64,000 nt of DNA from Oryzobacter telluris (GCF_043099285.1 NZ_CP170723.1:2046001-2110000); one strand, 5' to 3'; counted from the stretch's first letter, positions 29,247-37,608 are shown. A program made the numbers and translations. The notes: generated by a model not told the origin, from the sequence alone.

Positions 29247-30217
29247 CCGCCGTGCTGTTCGTCACCGACCCGCTCGAGACCCTGCTCGCCGACATCGACG
29301 CGACCATCGGCCTCATGGTCGCGGCCCGCGAGCACGGGGCCGAGGTGTGGGCCTGCGAGCCCGAGGACCTCTCGGTCGACGGCGGGCGGGTGCTCGCACG
29401 GTCCCGACGACTCGACCTCGCCCACCGGACCCGGGGGAGCGACCACCGGTGGCAGGTGGACGGGCCGTGGTTCGCCGAGGTCGAGCGGCGCACCCTCGAC
29501 GTCGCGGCCGACGTCGAGGTGACGCTGCTGCGCATCGACCCACCGGTCGACGCCCGCTACCTCCACACGACCTACCTCCTGGACCACGTCGAGGCGTGCG
29601 GTGGCCGCGTCGCCAACCGGCCCGCCGGCATCCGCGCGCTCCACGAGAAGCTCGTCACCCTGCAGCTCGCGCACCTGTGCCCCGAGACGGTGGTCACCGC
29701 CGACCCGCGGCGGGTGCGGGAGCTCGTCGCGCGCCGGGGTGCGGCGGTGGTCAAGCCGGTCGACGGCTTCGCCGGGCTCGACGTCTGGCTCGTCCGGGAC
29801 GACGACGCCGCGACCTCGCTGCTGGAGTCGGCGACCCGCGGTGGCCGGCGCCACGTCATCGCGCAGGAGTACCTCGCCGACGTCGAGCACGGCAACAAGC
29901 GGCTCTTCCTCCTCGACGGCGAGATCGCCGGGGCGGTGCTGCGACGCCCCGCTCCGGGGGACTTCCGCATCGGCGCGCCGGTCGCCGCCGCGGAGGTGGA
30001 CGAGGCGGACCTCGCCATCGCCGCCGCCCTCGGACCGCTGCTCGCGGCGAACGGCATCGCCCTCGCCGGCGTCGACGTGATCGCCGGGCGGCTCATCGAG
30101 GTCAACGTCACCTGCCCCGGTGGCATGCACAAGACCGACGCCCTGTTGGGCACCGACCTCAGCGGCGCGACCGTGCGCCGTCTGCTCCTCCACGAAAGGA
30201 CCCCGTCATGGACCTGA
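29243..30217 (+). CDS. gshB: Glutathione synthetase-like ATP-grasp enzyme
   Basis: GshB joins gamma-glutamylcysteine and glycine. The 324-residue product follows E. coli GshB closely: LFVTDPLETLLADIDATI at the start, RIDPPVDARYLHTTYLLD, the KPVDGFAGLD nucleotide motif, AQEYLADVEHGNKRLFLLDG, and GVDVIAGRLIEVNVTCPGG. The flexible glycine-rich loop that closes over substrate in E. coli is several residues shorter here (PAPGDFRIGAPVAA). The third substrate might therefore differ from glycine. The ATG overlaps the ligase stop and the end overlaps the MAPEG gene by ten bases. Glutathione synthesis genes are rare in actinobacteria. Confidence 0.87.
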   Translation: MTAVLFVTDPLETLLADIDATIGLMVAAREHGAEVWACEPEDLSVDGGRVLARSRRLDLAHRTRGSDHRWQVDGPWFAEVERRTLDVAADVEVTLLRIDPPVDARYLHTTYLLDHVEACGGRVANRPAGIRALHEKLVTLQLAHLCPETVVTADPRRVRELVARRGAAVVKPVDGFAGLDVWLVRDDDAATSLLESATRGGRRHVIAQEYLADVEHGNKRLFLLDGEIAGAVLRRPAPGDFRIGAPVAAAEVDEADLAIAAALGPLLAANGIALAGVDVIAGRLIEVNVTCPGGMHKTDALLGTDLSGATVRRLLLHERTPSWT

Positions 30218-30624
30218 GCCTGCACCTCGGCGCCAGCACCGTCGTCAGCATCGCCCTCCTCGGCATCCTGCTGTTCCTCCTCGGCGCCAACGTCACGCGC
30301 CACCGCGCCCAGCGCGGCGGCACCGGCAACCAGATGCCCACGGACCCGGCCGACCGGATGTTCATCGCCATCCGCGCCCACGGCAACGCGACCGAGTACG
30401 TACCGACGCTCATCGTGCTGCTGCTCGTGTGCGACGTCCTCGCCGACGGGTGGTGGGTGGCCGCGCTCGCCGTGGCGGCCTTCGTGTCCCGCCTCCTGCA
30501 CGCCGTGGGGATGCTCACCTCGGCGACCCTGGCCTCGCACGGCCCGCTCCGGGACATCGGGGCGATGGGGACCTACGTCACGGGTGTGGCCCTCGGCGTC
30601 ACCGCCATCGTCGCCGGCGTCTGA
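30208..30624 (+). CDS. MAPEG-family membrane protein
   Basis: The 138-residue product has about four membrane helices and the MAPEG signature RAHGNATEYVPTL near residue 55. MAPEG proteins include microsomal glutathione transferases and peroxidases; bacterial members are mostly uncharacterised. The ATG at 30208 follows GAAAGGA and overlaps gshB. Co-location with the two thiol-synthesis genes supports a thiol-dependent detoxification role at the membrane, which is inference. Confidence 0.88.
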   Translation: MDLSLHLGASTVVSIALLGILLFLLGANVTRHRAQRGGTGNQMPTDPADRMFIAIRAHGNATEYVPTLIVLLLVCDVLADGWWVAALAVAAFVSRLLHAVGMLTSATLASHGPLRDIGAMGTYVTGVALGVTAIVAGV

Positions 30625-30643
30625 CGGCCTGCGGGCCGCCACC

Positions 30644-30649
30644 TAGACT
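30644..30649 (+). promoter_or_regulatory. Leaderless-type -10 box for def
   Basis: TAGACT, seven bases, then the GTG at 30657. It restarts transcription after the MarR-controlled operon. Confidence 0.6.
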
Positions 30650-30656
30650 CCCGGGC

Positions 30657-31199
30657 GTGAGTGTCACGCCCATCCGCCTCTTCGGCGACCCCGTCCTGCG
30701 GACCCCCGCCGACCCGGTCACCGACTTCGATGCCGAGCTGCGCCGCCTCGTCGCGGACCTCACCGACACCATGCTCGACGCCGGCGGAGCGGGCCTCGCG
30801 GCCCCCCAGATCGGCGTCGGGATGCGGGTCTTCACCTACCACGTCGACGGCGTCGTCGGGCACCTCGTCAACCCCGACCTCACCCTCGGCGACGAGGAGG
30901 AGGTGGGTCCCGAGGGGTGCCTGTCGTTCCCCGGACTGCGCTTCGACACCCCGCGCTCGCTGCAGGTCGTCGCCCGCGGCTGGTCGATGCACGGCGAGCC
31001 GGTCACCATCGAGGGCACCGCCCTGCTGGCCCGCGCCGTGCAGCACGAGACCGACCACCTCGACGGCGTCCTGTTCGTCGACCGGCTCGACCCCGAGCAG
31101 CGCCGCGAGGCGATGCGCCTGGTCCGCGAGGCCGACTGGGGCGGCGCCACCCCCGCCGTCAAGGTCAGCCCCCACGCCGACGCGTTCGGGAGGCGCTGA
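30657..31199 (+). CDS. def: Peptide deformylase
   Basis: Def removes the formyl group from nascent proteins. The 180-residue product has all three family motifs: GAGLAAPQIGV, EGCLSFPG (metal-binding Cys) and QHETDHLDG (metal-binding His residues and catalytic Glu). The GTG at 30657 is leaderless by the look of its -10 spacing. fmt starts on the base after the stop, giving the classic def-fmt pair. Confidence 0.96.
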   Translation: MSVTPIRLFGDPVLRTPADPVTDFDAELRRLVADLTDTMLDAGGAGLAAPQIGVGMRVFTYHVDGVVGHLVNPDLTLGDEEEVGPEGCLSFPGLRFDTPRSLQVVARGWSMHGEPVTIEGTALLARAVQHETDHLDGVLFVDRLDPEQRREAMRLVREADWGGATPAVKVSPHADAFGRR

Positions 31200-32141
31200 G
31201 TGCGCCTCGTGTTCGCCGGCACCCCCGGGACCGCCGTCCCCGCGCTGCGGGCCCTCCTCGGGTCGCGCCACGAGGTCGTCGCGGTCGTGACGCGCCCCGA
31301 CGCACGCTCGGGGCGGGGCCGCACCCTCCGGCCCTCACCCGTGAAGGACGTCGCGACCGAGGCCGGCATCGAGGTACTCACCCCCTCTACGCCGCGCGAC
31401 CCGGACTTCCTGACCCGCCTCCAGGCCCTCGAGCCCGACTGCTGCCCGGTCGTCGCGTACGGCGCCCTCGTGCCGCGCGCGGCCCTCGACGTCCCGGCCC
31501 ACGGGTGGGTCAACCTGCACTTCTCGCTGCTGCCGGCGTGGCGCGGTGCCGCGCCGGTGCAGCGCGCCCTCATGGCCGGCGACGACGTCACCGGGGCGAC
31601 GACCTTCGTCCTCGAGGAGGGGCTCGACACCGGACCGGTCCTCGGCACCCTCACCGAGACGGTGCGGCCCGACGACACCTCCGGCACGCTCCTCGACCGC
31701 CTCGCCCTCGCCGGCGCCGGCCTGCTCGTGGCCACCCTCGACGGCCTCGAGGAGGGCACCCTCCAGGGCGTCCCGCAGCCCGCTGACGGGGTCAGCCACG
31801 CGCCCAAGCTCACGACCGAGGAGGCACGGGTCCGGTGGGACCTGCCCGCCCACGTCGTCGACCGCCACGTCCGCGGCTGCACCCCGGCCCCGGGCGCCTG
31901 GACCACCTACCGCGGGGAGCGGCTCAAGGTCGGCCCGCTCGGCCCCCGCCCCGTCCTCCCCGACGACCTCGGCCCGCTCGCCCCCGGCACGCTCCACGTC
32001 ACCAAGCGCGCCGTCCTCGTCGGCACGGCGTCCGGCCCGGTCGAGCTGCGCGAGGTCGGCCCCCTCGGCAAGCGCCCGATGCCGGCCGCCGACTGGGCCC
32101 GCGGGGCCCGCACCACGACAGGAGAGCGCCTCGATGGCTGA
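31200..32141 (+). CDS. fmt: Methionyl-tRNA formyltransferase
   Basis: Fmt formylates initiator Met-tRNA using 10-formyl-tetrahydrofolate. The 313-residue product has the N-terminal transferase fold (FAGTPGTAVPAL), the catalytic NLHFSLLPAWRGAAPVQRAL stretch and a C-terminal OB-fold domain. The GTG at 31200 directly follows the def stop. The end overlaps rsmB by eight bases. Confidence 0.96.
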   Translation: MRLVFAGTPGTAVPALRALLGSRHEVVAVVTRPDARSGRGRTLRPSPVKDVATEAGIEVLTPSTPRDPDFLTRLQALEPDCCPVVAYGALVPRAALDVPAHGWVNLHFSLLPAWRGAAPVQRALMAGDDVTGATTFVLEEGLDTGPVLGTLTETVRPDDTSGTLLDRLALAGAGLLVATLDGLEEGTLQGVPQPADGVSHAPKLTTEEARVRWDLPAHVVDRHVRGCTPAPGAWTTYRGERLKVGPLGPRPVLPDDLGPLAPGTLHVTKRAVLVGTASGPVELREVGPLGKRPMPAADWARGARTTTGERLDG

Positions 32142-33627
32142 CCGTCCCGACCGGCGACCCGGCGGCGACCGCCGCGGACCCCGCCAGCGCAGCGTCACCA
32201 CCCCCTCGCAGCGGACCCGCCGCGCCGAGCCCACGAGGTTCGCCGCCTACACGCTGCTGCGCGCCGTCGCCGAGGGCGGCTACGCCAACCTCGAGCTGCC
32301 CGGCATCCTGCGCCGTCACCACGTCGAGGGCCGCGACGCCGCCTTCGTCACCGAGCTGGCCTTCGGCACGATCCGCTGGCAGGGCTTCTACGACGCGGTC
32401 ATCGCGGATGCCGCGGGCCGTCCCACCGAGCGCATCGACCCCCAGGTCCTCGACGTCCTGCGCCTCGGCGCCCACCAGCTCCTCGGGATGCGGGTGGCCA
32501 CCCACGCCGCCGCCGACCAGACCGTGGGCCTGTCCAAGGTCGTCGCGGGGGCCGGCGCGGGCGGCTTCGTCAACGCCGTGATGCGCCGGGTCAGCGAGCG
32601 CACGCCGGAGGAGTGGCAGGACGCCGTCGTCCCGGAGGGCGGAGGAGCCGCCGCGCTCGCGGTGCGGCACAGCCATCCCGAGTGGGTCGTCACCGCCCTG
32701 CGCGCGGCCCTCCTCAGCCACGGCCGCGCCACCGCCGAGACCGTGGACGCCGAGCTCGAGGCGCTCCTCGAGGCCGACAACGAGCCACCGCGCGTCCACC
32801 TCGTCGCACGCCCCGGCCTCAGCACCGTCGACGAGCTGGTCGACGCGGCGGACGCCGAGCCGAGCACGCTCTCGCCCCTGGGGGCCGTGCTCCACGCCGG
32901 CGACCCCGGCGCCGTGTCGGCCGTGCGCCAGGGCCGTGCGTCGGTGCAGGACGAGGGCTCCCAGCTCCTCGCCCTCGCCCTCGCCGCGGCCGAGGTCGGT
33001 CCCGACGTGCCGAACCGCTGGCTCGACCTGTGCGCCGGTCCCGGTGGCAAGGCAGGGGTCCTCGGAGCTCTGGCCGTGGCCGATGGTGCCGACCTCACTG
33101 CGGTCGAGGTCAGCCAGCACCGGGCCGAGCTCGTGCGCTCGACGCTCGGCGCGCTGGGCCGGCACGCGTCATCGCTCGGCCGCTCCATCGACGTGCGCAC
33201 CGCCGACGGGCGCGAGGTGGGCGAGGACGAGCCGGCGGCCTATGCCCGGGTGCTCGTCGACGCCCCGTGCACCGGTCTCGGGGCGCTGCGTCGGCGGCCC
33301 GAGGCGCGCTGGCGGCGCCAGCCGTCCGACGTCGCCGGCCTGGCCCCGCTCCAGCGGGCGCTGCTCGCCTCGGCCCTGGATGCCGTGGCCCCCGGCGGCG
33401 TCGTCGGGTACGCCACCTGCAGCCCGCACATCGCCGAGACCCGGTTCGTCGTGGGCGACGTCCTCAAGAAGCGCGACGACATCGAGGTGGTCGACGCGCG
33501 ACCGCTCTTCACGGACGCCTCCGGTGCGCCGGTCGCCGACCTCGGCGACGGCCCCTACGTGCAGCTCTGGCCGCACGTGCACGGCACCGACGCGATGTTC
33601 CTCGCGGTCCTGAGGAAGAAGGCGTGA
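32134..33627 (+). CDS. rsmB: 16S rRNA m5C967 methyltransferase RsmB-like
   Basis: RsmB methylates C967 of 16S rRNA with SAM. The 497-residue product has a basic N-terminal tail (1-30), a NusB-like RNA-binding domain (RFAAYTLLRAVAEGGYANLE) and a C-terminal methyltransferase domain. SAM is bound by LDLCAGPGGKAG, and the two catalytic cysteines are in VDAPCTGLG and GYATCSP. The ATG at 32134 overlaps the fmt stop. Confidence 0.94.
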   Translation: MADRPDRRPGGDRRGPRQRSVTTPSQRTRRAEPTRFAAYTLLRAVAEGGYANLELPGILRRHHVEGRDAAFVTELAFGTIRWQGFYDAVIADAAGRPTERIDPQVLDVLRLGAHQLLGMRVATHAAADQTVGLSKVVAGAGAGGFVNAVMRRVSERTPEEWQDAVVPEGGGAAALAVRHSHPEWVVTALRAALLSHGRATAETVDAELEALLEADNEPPRVHLVARPGLSTVDELVDAADAEPSTLSPLGAVLHAGDPGAVSAVRQGRASVQDEGSQLLALALAAAEVGPDVPNRWLDLCAGPGGKAGVLGALAVADGADLTAVEVSQHRAELVRSTLGALGRHASSLGRSIDVRTADGREVGEDEPAAYARVLVDAPCTGLGALRRRPEARWRRQPSDVAGLAPLQRALLASALDAVAPGGVVGYATCSPHIAETRFVVGDVLKKRDDIEVVDARPLFTDASGAPVADLGDGPYVQLWPHVHGTDAMFLAVLRKKA

Positions 33628-33638
33628 GCACCCCTCGC

Positions 33639-33644
33639 TAGGGT
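33639..33644 (+). promoter_or_regulatory. Leaderless-type -10 box for rpe
   Basis: TAGGGT, six bases, then the GTG at 33651. It lies 12 bases after the rsmB stop. Confidence 0.55.
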
Positions 33645-33650
33645 CGTGCC

Positions 33651-34310
33651 GTGCAGATCTCCCCGTCGATCCTGTCCGCCGACTTCGCCAACCTCGAGCG
33701 CGAGCTCGGCGCCATCGCGAACGCCGACTGGGCGCACGTCGACGTCATGGACAACCACTTCGTCCCCAACCTCACGCTCGGCCTGCCGGTCGTCGAGGCA
33801 CTGCTCAAGGTGTCGCCCATCCCCATCGACTGCCACCTGATGATCGACGAGCCCGACCGCTGGGCGCCCTCGTACGCCGAGGCCGGCGCGAAGTCGGTGA
33901 CGTTCCACATCGAGGCGGTGCGTGACGCGGTCGCCACGGCCCGCGCCATCCGCTCGGCCGGCGCCCGCGCCGCCTTCGCGGTCAAGCCGGGCACCGACTT
34001 CGCGCCCTACGAGGACCTCCTCCCCGAGGTCGACATGGTCCTCGTGATGACGGTCGAGCCGGGGTTCGGCGGGCAGTCGTTCATGGCCGACCAGATGCCC
34101 AAGGTGCGCCAGGTGCGCGAGGCCGTGAAGCGGTACGGCGGCGAGGTGTGGATCCAGGTCGACGGGGGCGTCTCGGCCGACACCATCGAGCAGTGCGCCG
34201 AGGCCGGGGCCGACGTCTTCGTCGCGGGGTCGGCGGTCTACGGCAAGGAGTCGGCGGCCGCGGCGGTCGACGACCTGCGCGCCCTCGCCGCCGCGCACGC
34301 CCACGGCTGA
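33651..34310 (+). CDS. rpe: Ribulose-phosphate 3-epimerase
   Basis: Rpe interconverts ribulose 5-phosphate and xylulose 5-phosphate. The 219-residue TIM-barrel product has SPSILSADFANL at the N-terminus, the metal/catalytic motifs HVDVMDNHFVPNL and CHLMI, MTVEPGFGGQ, and QVDGGVS near the end. It is the usual partner of rsmB in actinobacteria and precedes the riboflavin genes. The GTG start is leaderless. Confidence 0.95.
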   Translation: MQISPSILSADFANLERELGAIANADWAHVDVMDNHFVPNLTLGLPVVEALLKVSPIPIDCHLMIDEPDRWAPSYAEAGAKSVTFHIEAVRDAVATARAIRSAGARAAFAVKPGTDFAPYEDLLPEVDMVLVMTVEPGFGGQSFMADQMPKVRQVREAVKRYGGEVWIQVDGGVSADTIEQCAEAGADVFVAGSAVYGKESAAAAVDDLRALAAAHAHG

Positions 34311-34322
34311 GGTGGTGCGTCC

Positions 34323-34934
34323 GTGACCTCGCTCGTCGAGCGGCTCGCCGGCCTGGGCGGGTACGCGGCCGACCTCGACCTCACCGAGGGGCTCGCGCCC
34401 GGGGAGGTGCTGGCGGGGGTCGAGCTGGAGGGGTGCCGCCTCGACGGCTGCGTGCTGGAGAAGGCGGTGCTGCGCGAGTGCCGGTTCACCGACTGCACGT
34501 TCACCGGGTGCAACCTGTCGATGGCCGACCTCGTCGGGTCGCGCTTCACCGACTGCCGGTTCGTCGAGTGCAAGGCCCTCGCGGTGGCGTGGGGCCGCGC
34601 CGACGCCGCACCCTTGTCGACCCGCCCGTGGGAGATGGAGCGCTGCCGGCTCGACCTCGGGTCGTTCCGCGACGCGGAGGTCGCCGGATCGCGCTTCGTC
34701 GAGTGCTCGATGCGCGAGGCCGACCTCGGCGGGGCCGACCTCAAGCGCGCCGAGCTCCTCGGCTGCGACCTCACCGGCGCGACCGTGGCGGGCACCGACC
34801 TGCGCGAGGCCTCGCTCGTCGGCTCGTACGGGTACGCGTTCGACCCCGCCGAGAACCGGGTGCGCGGCCTGCGCCTCGACGCGGCGGCCGCCGGCGGCAT
34901 CCTGCGCGCCATCGGCCTCGTCGTCGACCCCTGA
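34323..34934 (+). CDS. Pentapeptide-repeat protein
   Basis: The 203-residue product has two blocks of A(D/N)Lxx-like repeats: about residues 33-85 (CRLDGCVLEKAVLRECRF, then TDCTFTGCNLSMADLVGS) and about 102-170 (SRFVECSMREADLGGADLKR). Such repeats form a right-handed quadrilateral beta helix. Some family members (Qnr, MfpA) protect DNA gyrase; most have no known role, and this one has Cys-rich repeats more like the uncharacterised group. The GTG starts 12 bases after rpe. Confidence 0.85.
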   Translation: MTSLVERLAGLGGYAADLDLTEGLAPGEVLAGVELEGCRLDGCVLEKAVLRECRFTDCTFTGCNLSMADLVGSRFTDCRFVECKALAVAWGRADAAPLSTRPWEMERCRLDLGSFRDAEVAGSRFVECSMREADLGGADLKRAELLGCDLTGATVAGTDLREASLVGSYGYAFDPAENRVRGLRLDAAAAGGILRAIGLVVDP

Positions 34935-34940
34935 CCGGCT

Positions 34941-34990
34941 GGTTCGAGGTATTCCGCCGGTCTCACACGCTGCCGCAATACCTCGAATCC
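34941..34990. repeat. Palindromic unit A (AATACC type)
   Basis: Arms GGTTCGAGGTATT and AATACCTCGAATCC close a hairpin directly after the pentapeptide gene. First of five units in the convergent gap up to 35417. Confidence 0.8.
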
Positions 34991-35004
34991 GGGTGAGCCC
35001 CACT

Positions 35005-35053
35005 GGGTCGAGGTGATATCCGACCCTGTGCTGGTCGCGTTTCACCTCGAACC
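35005..35053. repeat. Palindromic unit B (TTTCACC type)
   Basis: Outer arms GGGTCGAGGTGA and TCACCTCGAACC, with an inner pair CCGACC / GGTCG. Same 49-base length as units E, F and G. Confidence 0.8.
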
Positions 35054-35130
35054 AGCTTCCAGCGGGGTGGGGTTCTCAAGCGCCTGGACGGGGAGGAGGG
35101 TCCCTCCTGCCGCTGCCTGCGTCACCTCTC

Positions 35131-35179
35131 GGTTCGAGGTATTCGGCCGGTGCGACGGACCGGCCGAATACCTCGAACC
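35131..35179. repeat. Palindromic unit C (AATACC type, perfect)
   Basis: Perfect 21-bp stem, 35131-35151 with 35159-35179, around a seven-base loop. The arms begin GGTTCGAGGTATTCGGCC. This is the best-preserved copy of the AATACC type. Confidence 0.88.
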
Positions 35180-35192
35180 CCGGTGAGCGCGC

Positions 35193-35243
35193 GGATTCGA
35201 GGTGATAACTGACCCTGGGAAGGTCGCGTTTCACCTCGAATCC
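35193..35243. repeat. Palindromic unit D (TTTCACC type)
   Basis: Arms GGATTCGAGGTGA and TCACCTCGAATCC are exact complements. The inner GACC / GGTC pair is kept. Confidence 0.8.
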
Positions 35244-35257
35244 CGCTGAGCCCGAAT

Positions 35258-35306
35258 GGGTTGAGGTGATATCCGACCCTGTGCTGGTCGCGTTTCACCT
35301 CGACCC
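35258..35306. repeat. Palindromic unit E (TTTCACC type)
   Basis: Nearly identical to unit B over 49 bases; outer arms GGGTTGAGGTGA and TCACCTCGACCC. The remaining 35307-35416 shows short inverted sequence around CGGGAGGAGGTGACGTC and CCCAG but no gene. Confidence 0.8.
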
Positions 35307-35416
35307 GATCGACGGGTGGGGCGACGGCGGGAGGAGGTGACGTCATCCCAGCCGTCGTTGACCCGACCCAGTCGGAAGGTGGGACGACGGCAGGAATGGC
35401 CACATCCCCAGGCCGC

Positions 35417-36274
35417 TCACACTCCGGGCAGGACGACCTCGTCGTCGACGCCGCGGATGTCGACCGAGAAGCCCCGCCCGACGAAGTCGCCGTCGAGGTG
35501 CTCGACGTGCACGCACACCCCGGTCGCGACGTCGAGGCCCACGAGGTGGCGATCGAGGTAGACGCCGGACTCCGGAGGCGGCCCGGGGGTGGCCCCGCGC
35601 TCGACGGCTTCGAGGTCCGTGCTGGCCCGACCGAACAGCAGCGGGCAGCAGGAACACCGCGGTTCGTACCCGTACCGGGCGGACACCTCGGCCCACCACG
35701 TGTCGCGCCCGTGCCGCCGCCCGGTGTCGAGCCGGTGGAGGAGCACGGCCTGCGGACGCGGCGTCCCCACCGCCCACGAGCCGTCCTCGGGGGGTGACGC
35801 GTCGGCCAGCTCGACAGGGTCGAGCATGGCGACGAACTCGTAGTCCCGCCACATGGGGTCACCGCCCATCGGCTCGTGGGGGCGCACGGCCACGAGCCCG
35901 TCGGCGTCGAGGTCCACCTCGACCTCGCTGGCGTACGGCAGCTCGACGGTCGCGGACGGCCGCGAACCGGCTCCGAGGTACATCCGGGTCACCGTCTGTC
36001 GCGGGTACGTGGTGTCGTGGAGCCGCCCGTCGGCGCCGATGACGACGACCCGGTCGGGGCGCACCACCGTGGCCCGCACCGCGTGCTCCGGCCCGTGCAG
36101 CGGTCGGCGGTGGAGGTCGAACGACAGGGCCCGCCAGCGCCACGGGCTGGAGCGGGCCAGGGCGCGGAAGGAGTTCTCGGTGAGCACGGGCACGGCACCA
36201 TGGGAGCACCAGGCGAGCCGGGGCGCCACGGAGTTTCCCCACCGGGTGTGGTCGATCGCACGCCGGATGCTCAT
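35417..36274 (-). CDS. Hypothetical protein, 285 residues
   Basis: I do not recognise this family. The product has no signal peptide or membrane helix. It opens with a basic stretch (MSIRRAIDHTRWGNS), has a short CSCCP cysteine cluster after RYGYEPR near residue 205, and ends acidic. The middle is beta-rich with repeated valines and aspartates. The ATG at 36274 is divergent from the FMN riboswitch; promoters for both must lie within about 40 bases. It is followed by the palindromic repeats. Confidence 0.65.
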   Translation of the reverse strand: MSIRRAIDHTRWGNSVAPRLAWCSHGAVPVLTENSFRALARSSPWRWRALSFDLHRRPLHGPEHAVRATVVRPDRVVVIGADGRLHDTTYPRQTVTRMYLGAGSRPSATVELPYASEVEVDLDADGLVAVRPHEPMGGDPMWRDYEFVAMLDPVELADASPPEDGSWAVGTPRPQAVLLHRLDTGRRHGRDTWWAEVSARYGYEPRCSCCPLLFGRASTDLEAVERGATPGPPPESGVYLDRHLVGLDVATGVCVHVEHLDGDFVGRGFSVDIRGVDDEVVLPGV

Positions 36275-36311
36275 GGCCAGCCCCGGCGCACCGGGTGCAT
36301 ACTGGCCGGGT

Positions 36312-36438
36312 ACGTGCTCCGGGGTCGGTGTAATTCCGAACCGGTGGTGACAGTCCACGACCCGACCGCAGCCAGCGGCCGGTTGACTCGGTGAAACTCC
36401 GGGACCGACGGTGAAAGTCCGGATGGGAGGCAGCACGT
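36312..36438 (+). promoter_or_regulatory. FMN riboswitch (RFN element)
   Basis: The closing stem pairs ACGTGCT (36312-36318) with AGCACGT (36432-36438). Conserved pieces follow in order: GGTGTAATTCCGAACCGG, AGTCCACGA, GGTGAAACTCCGG, GACCGACGGTGAAAGTCCGG and ATGGGAGG. It senses FMN and controls the riboflavin operon. The 131 bases to ribD hold a GTACCCC/GGGGTAC hairpin (36484-36499) that may form the expression platform; no T tract follows, so translational control is more likely. Confidence 0.95.
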
Positions 36439-36569
36439 GTCGGCGACAGCCCTCGGCCGTCGTCGGCGGCCGATGCGACGGCGTACCCCTCGGGGTACCC
36501 GTCTCCACGCCGGCCATCCGCCCGGAGCCCGACCGTTGTTGACCGGTTCGAGGCACGAGGGCAGGACCC

Positions 36570-37607
36570 ATGGACGAGCACACCGCGCTGATGCAGCGGG
36601 CGCTCGATGCTGCCCGCCTGGGACCGGAGTCCGACCCCAACCCCCGCGTCGGGTGCGTCGTCACCGACCGCGGCGGCCGCGTCATCGGCATCGGCCACCA
36701 CCGCGGCGCCGGCACCCCGCACGCGGAGGTCGACGCCCTGGCCCGGGCCGGCGAGGCCGCGCGCGGCGGCACGGCCCTGGTCACCCTCGAGCCGTGCGAC
36801 CACACCGGCCGCACCGGCCCCTGCACCGACGCGCTCCTCGCCGCCGGCGTCGCCCGCGTCCGGTACGCCGTCGCCGATCCCGACCCGACCGCCGCCGGGG
36901 GAGCAGCCCACCTGGGCGCTGCCGGTGTCGACGTGGCCGAGGTCGCCGACCCGGCCGTCCGCGCGGAGGCCGAGGCGCTCAACGCCACCTGGCTCCACGC
37001 CCGACGCACCGGGCGCCCGTTCGTCACGTGGAAGACCGCCACCACCCTCGACGGCCGCACCGCCGCCCCCGACGGCACCAGCCGCTGGATCACCGGAGCA
37101 GAGGCCCGCGCCGACGTCCACGCCCTGCGCTCGCGCGTCGGGGCGGTCCTCGTGGGCACGGGCACCGCCCTGGCCGACGACCCGGCCCTCACCGTGCGCG
37201 ACGCCGACGGCCACCCCGCCGCCCACCAGCCCTGGCGCGTCGTCGCCGGCACCCGCGCCCTCCCCGAGGACGCCCGCCTCCTCGACGACAGCGCGCCCAC
37301 CCTCGTCGTCGCCTCCCGCGACCCGCGCGAGGTCCTCGACGCCCTGGTGGAGCGCGGGGTGCACCACCTCCTCCTCGAGGGCGGCGCCACCCTCGCCGCG
37401 GCCTTCCTGCGCGCGGGCCTGGTCGACGAGGTCGTCGCCTACGTCGCCCCGACCCTCCTGGGTGCCGGTCCGTCGGCCGTGGGCGACCTGGGCATCGGCA
37501 CCATCGCCGACGCCCTCCACCTGGAGACCACCGACGTCACCGTCCTCGGCGGCGACGTCCGGATCACGGCCCGCCCCGTCCGCCCTCACCCCACCGACAG
37601 GAGCTGA
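36570..37607 (+). CDS. ribD: Bifunctional riboflavin-specific deaminase/reductase
   Basis: RibD deaminates and then reduces the pyrimidine intermediate of riboflavin synthesis. The 345-residue product has the zinc deaminase motifs HAEV and PCDHTGRTGPC in the first 95 residues, then a reductase domain (TLDGRTAAPDGTSRWITG, later LLLEGGATLAAAF). The ATG at 36570 follows GGCAGGA. It is first in the operon behind the FMN riboswitch; ribE starts two bases after the stop. Confidence 0.96.
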   Translation: MDEHTALMQRALDAARLGPESDPNPRVGCVVTDRGGRVIGIGHHRGAGTPHAEVDALARAGEAARGGTALVTLEPCDHTGRTGPCTDALLAAGVARVRYAVADPDPTAAGGAAHLGAAGVDVAEVADPAVRAEAEALNATWLHARRTGRPFVTWKTATTLDGRTAAPDGTSRWITGAEARADVHALRSRVGAVLVGTGTALADDPALTVRDADGHPAAHQPWRVVAGTRALPEDARLLDDSAPTLVVASRDPREVLDALVERGVHHLLLEGGATLAAAFLRAGLVDEVVAYVAPTLLGAGPSAVGDLGIGTIADALHLETTDVTVLGGDVRITARPVRPHPTDRS

Positions 37608-37608
37608 C

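Noticed and set aside
34941..35306. A CRISPR-like array
   Set aside because: Repeats are palindromic, of two subtypes, in irregular spacing and without unique uniform spacers; no cas genes are present.
36484..36499. An intrinsic terminator after the FMN riboswitch
   Set aside because: A GTACCCC/GGGGTAC hairpin exists but has no T tract; I kept it only as a possible expression platform.
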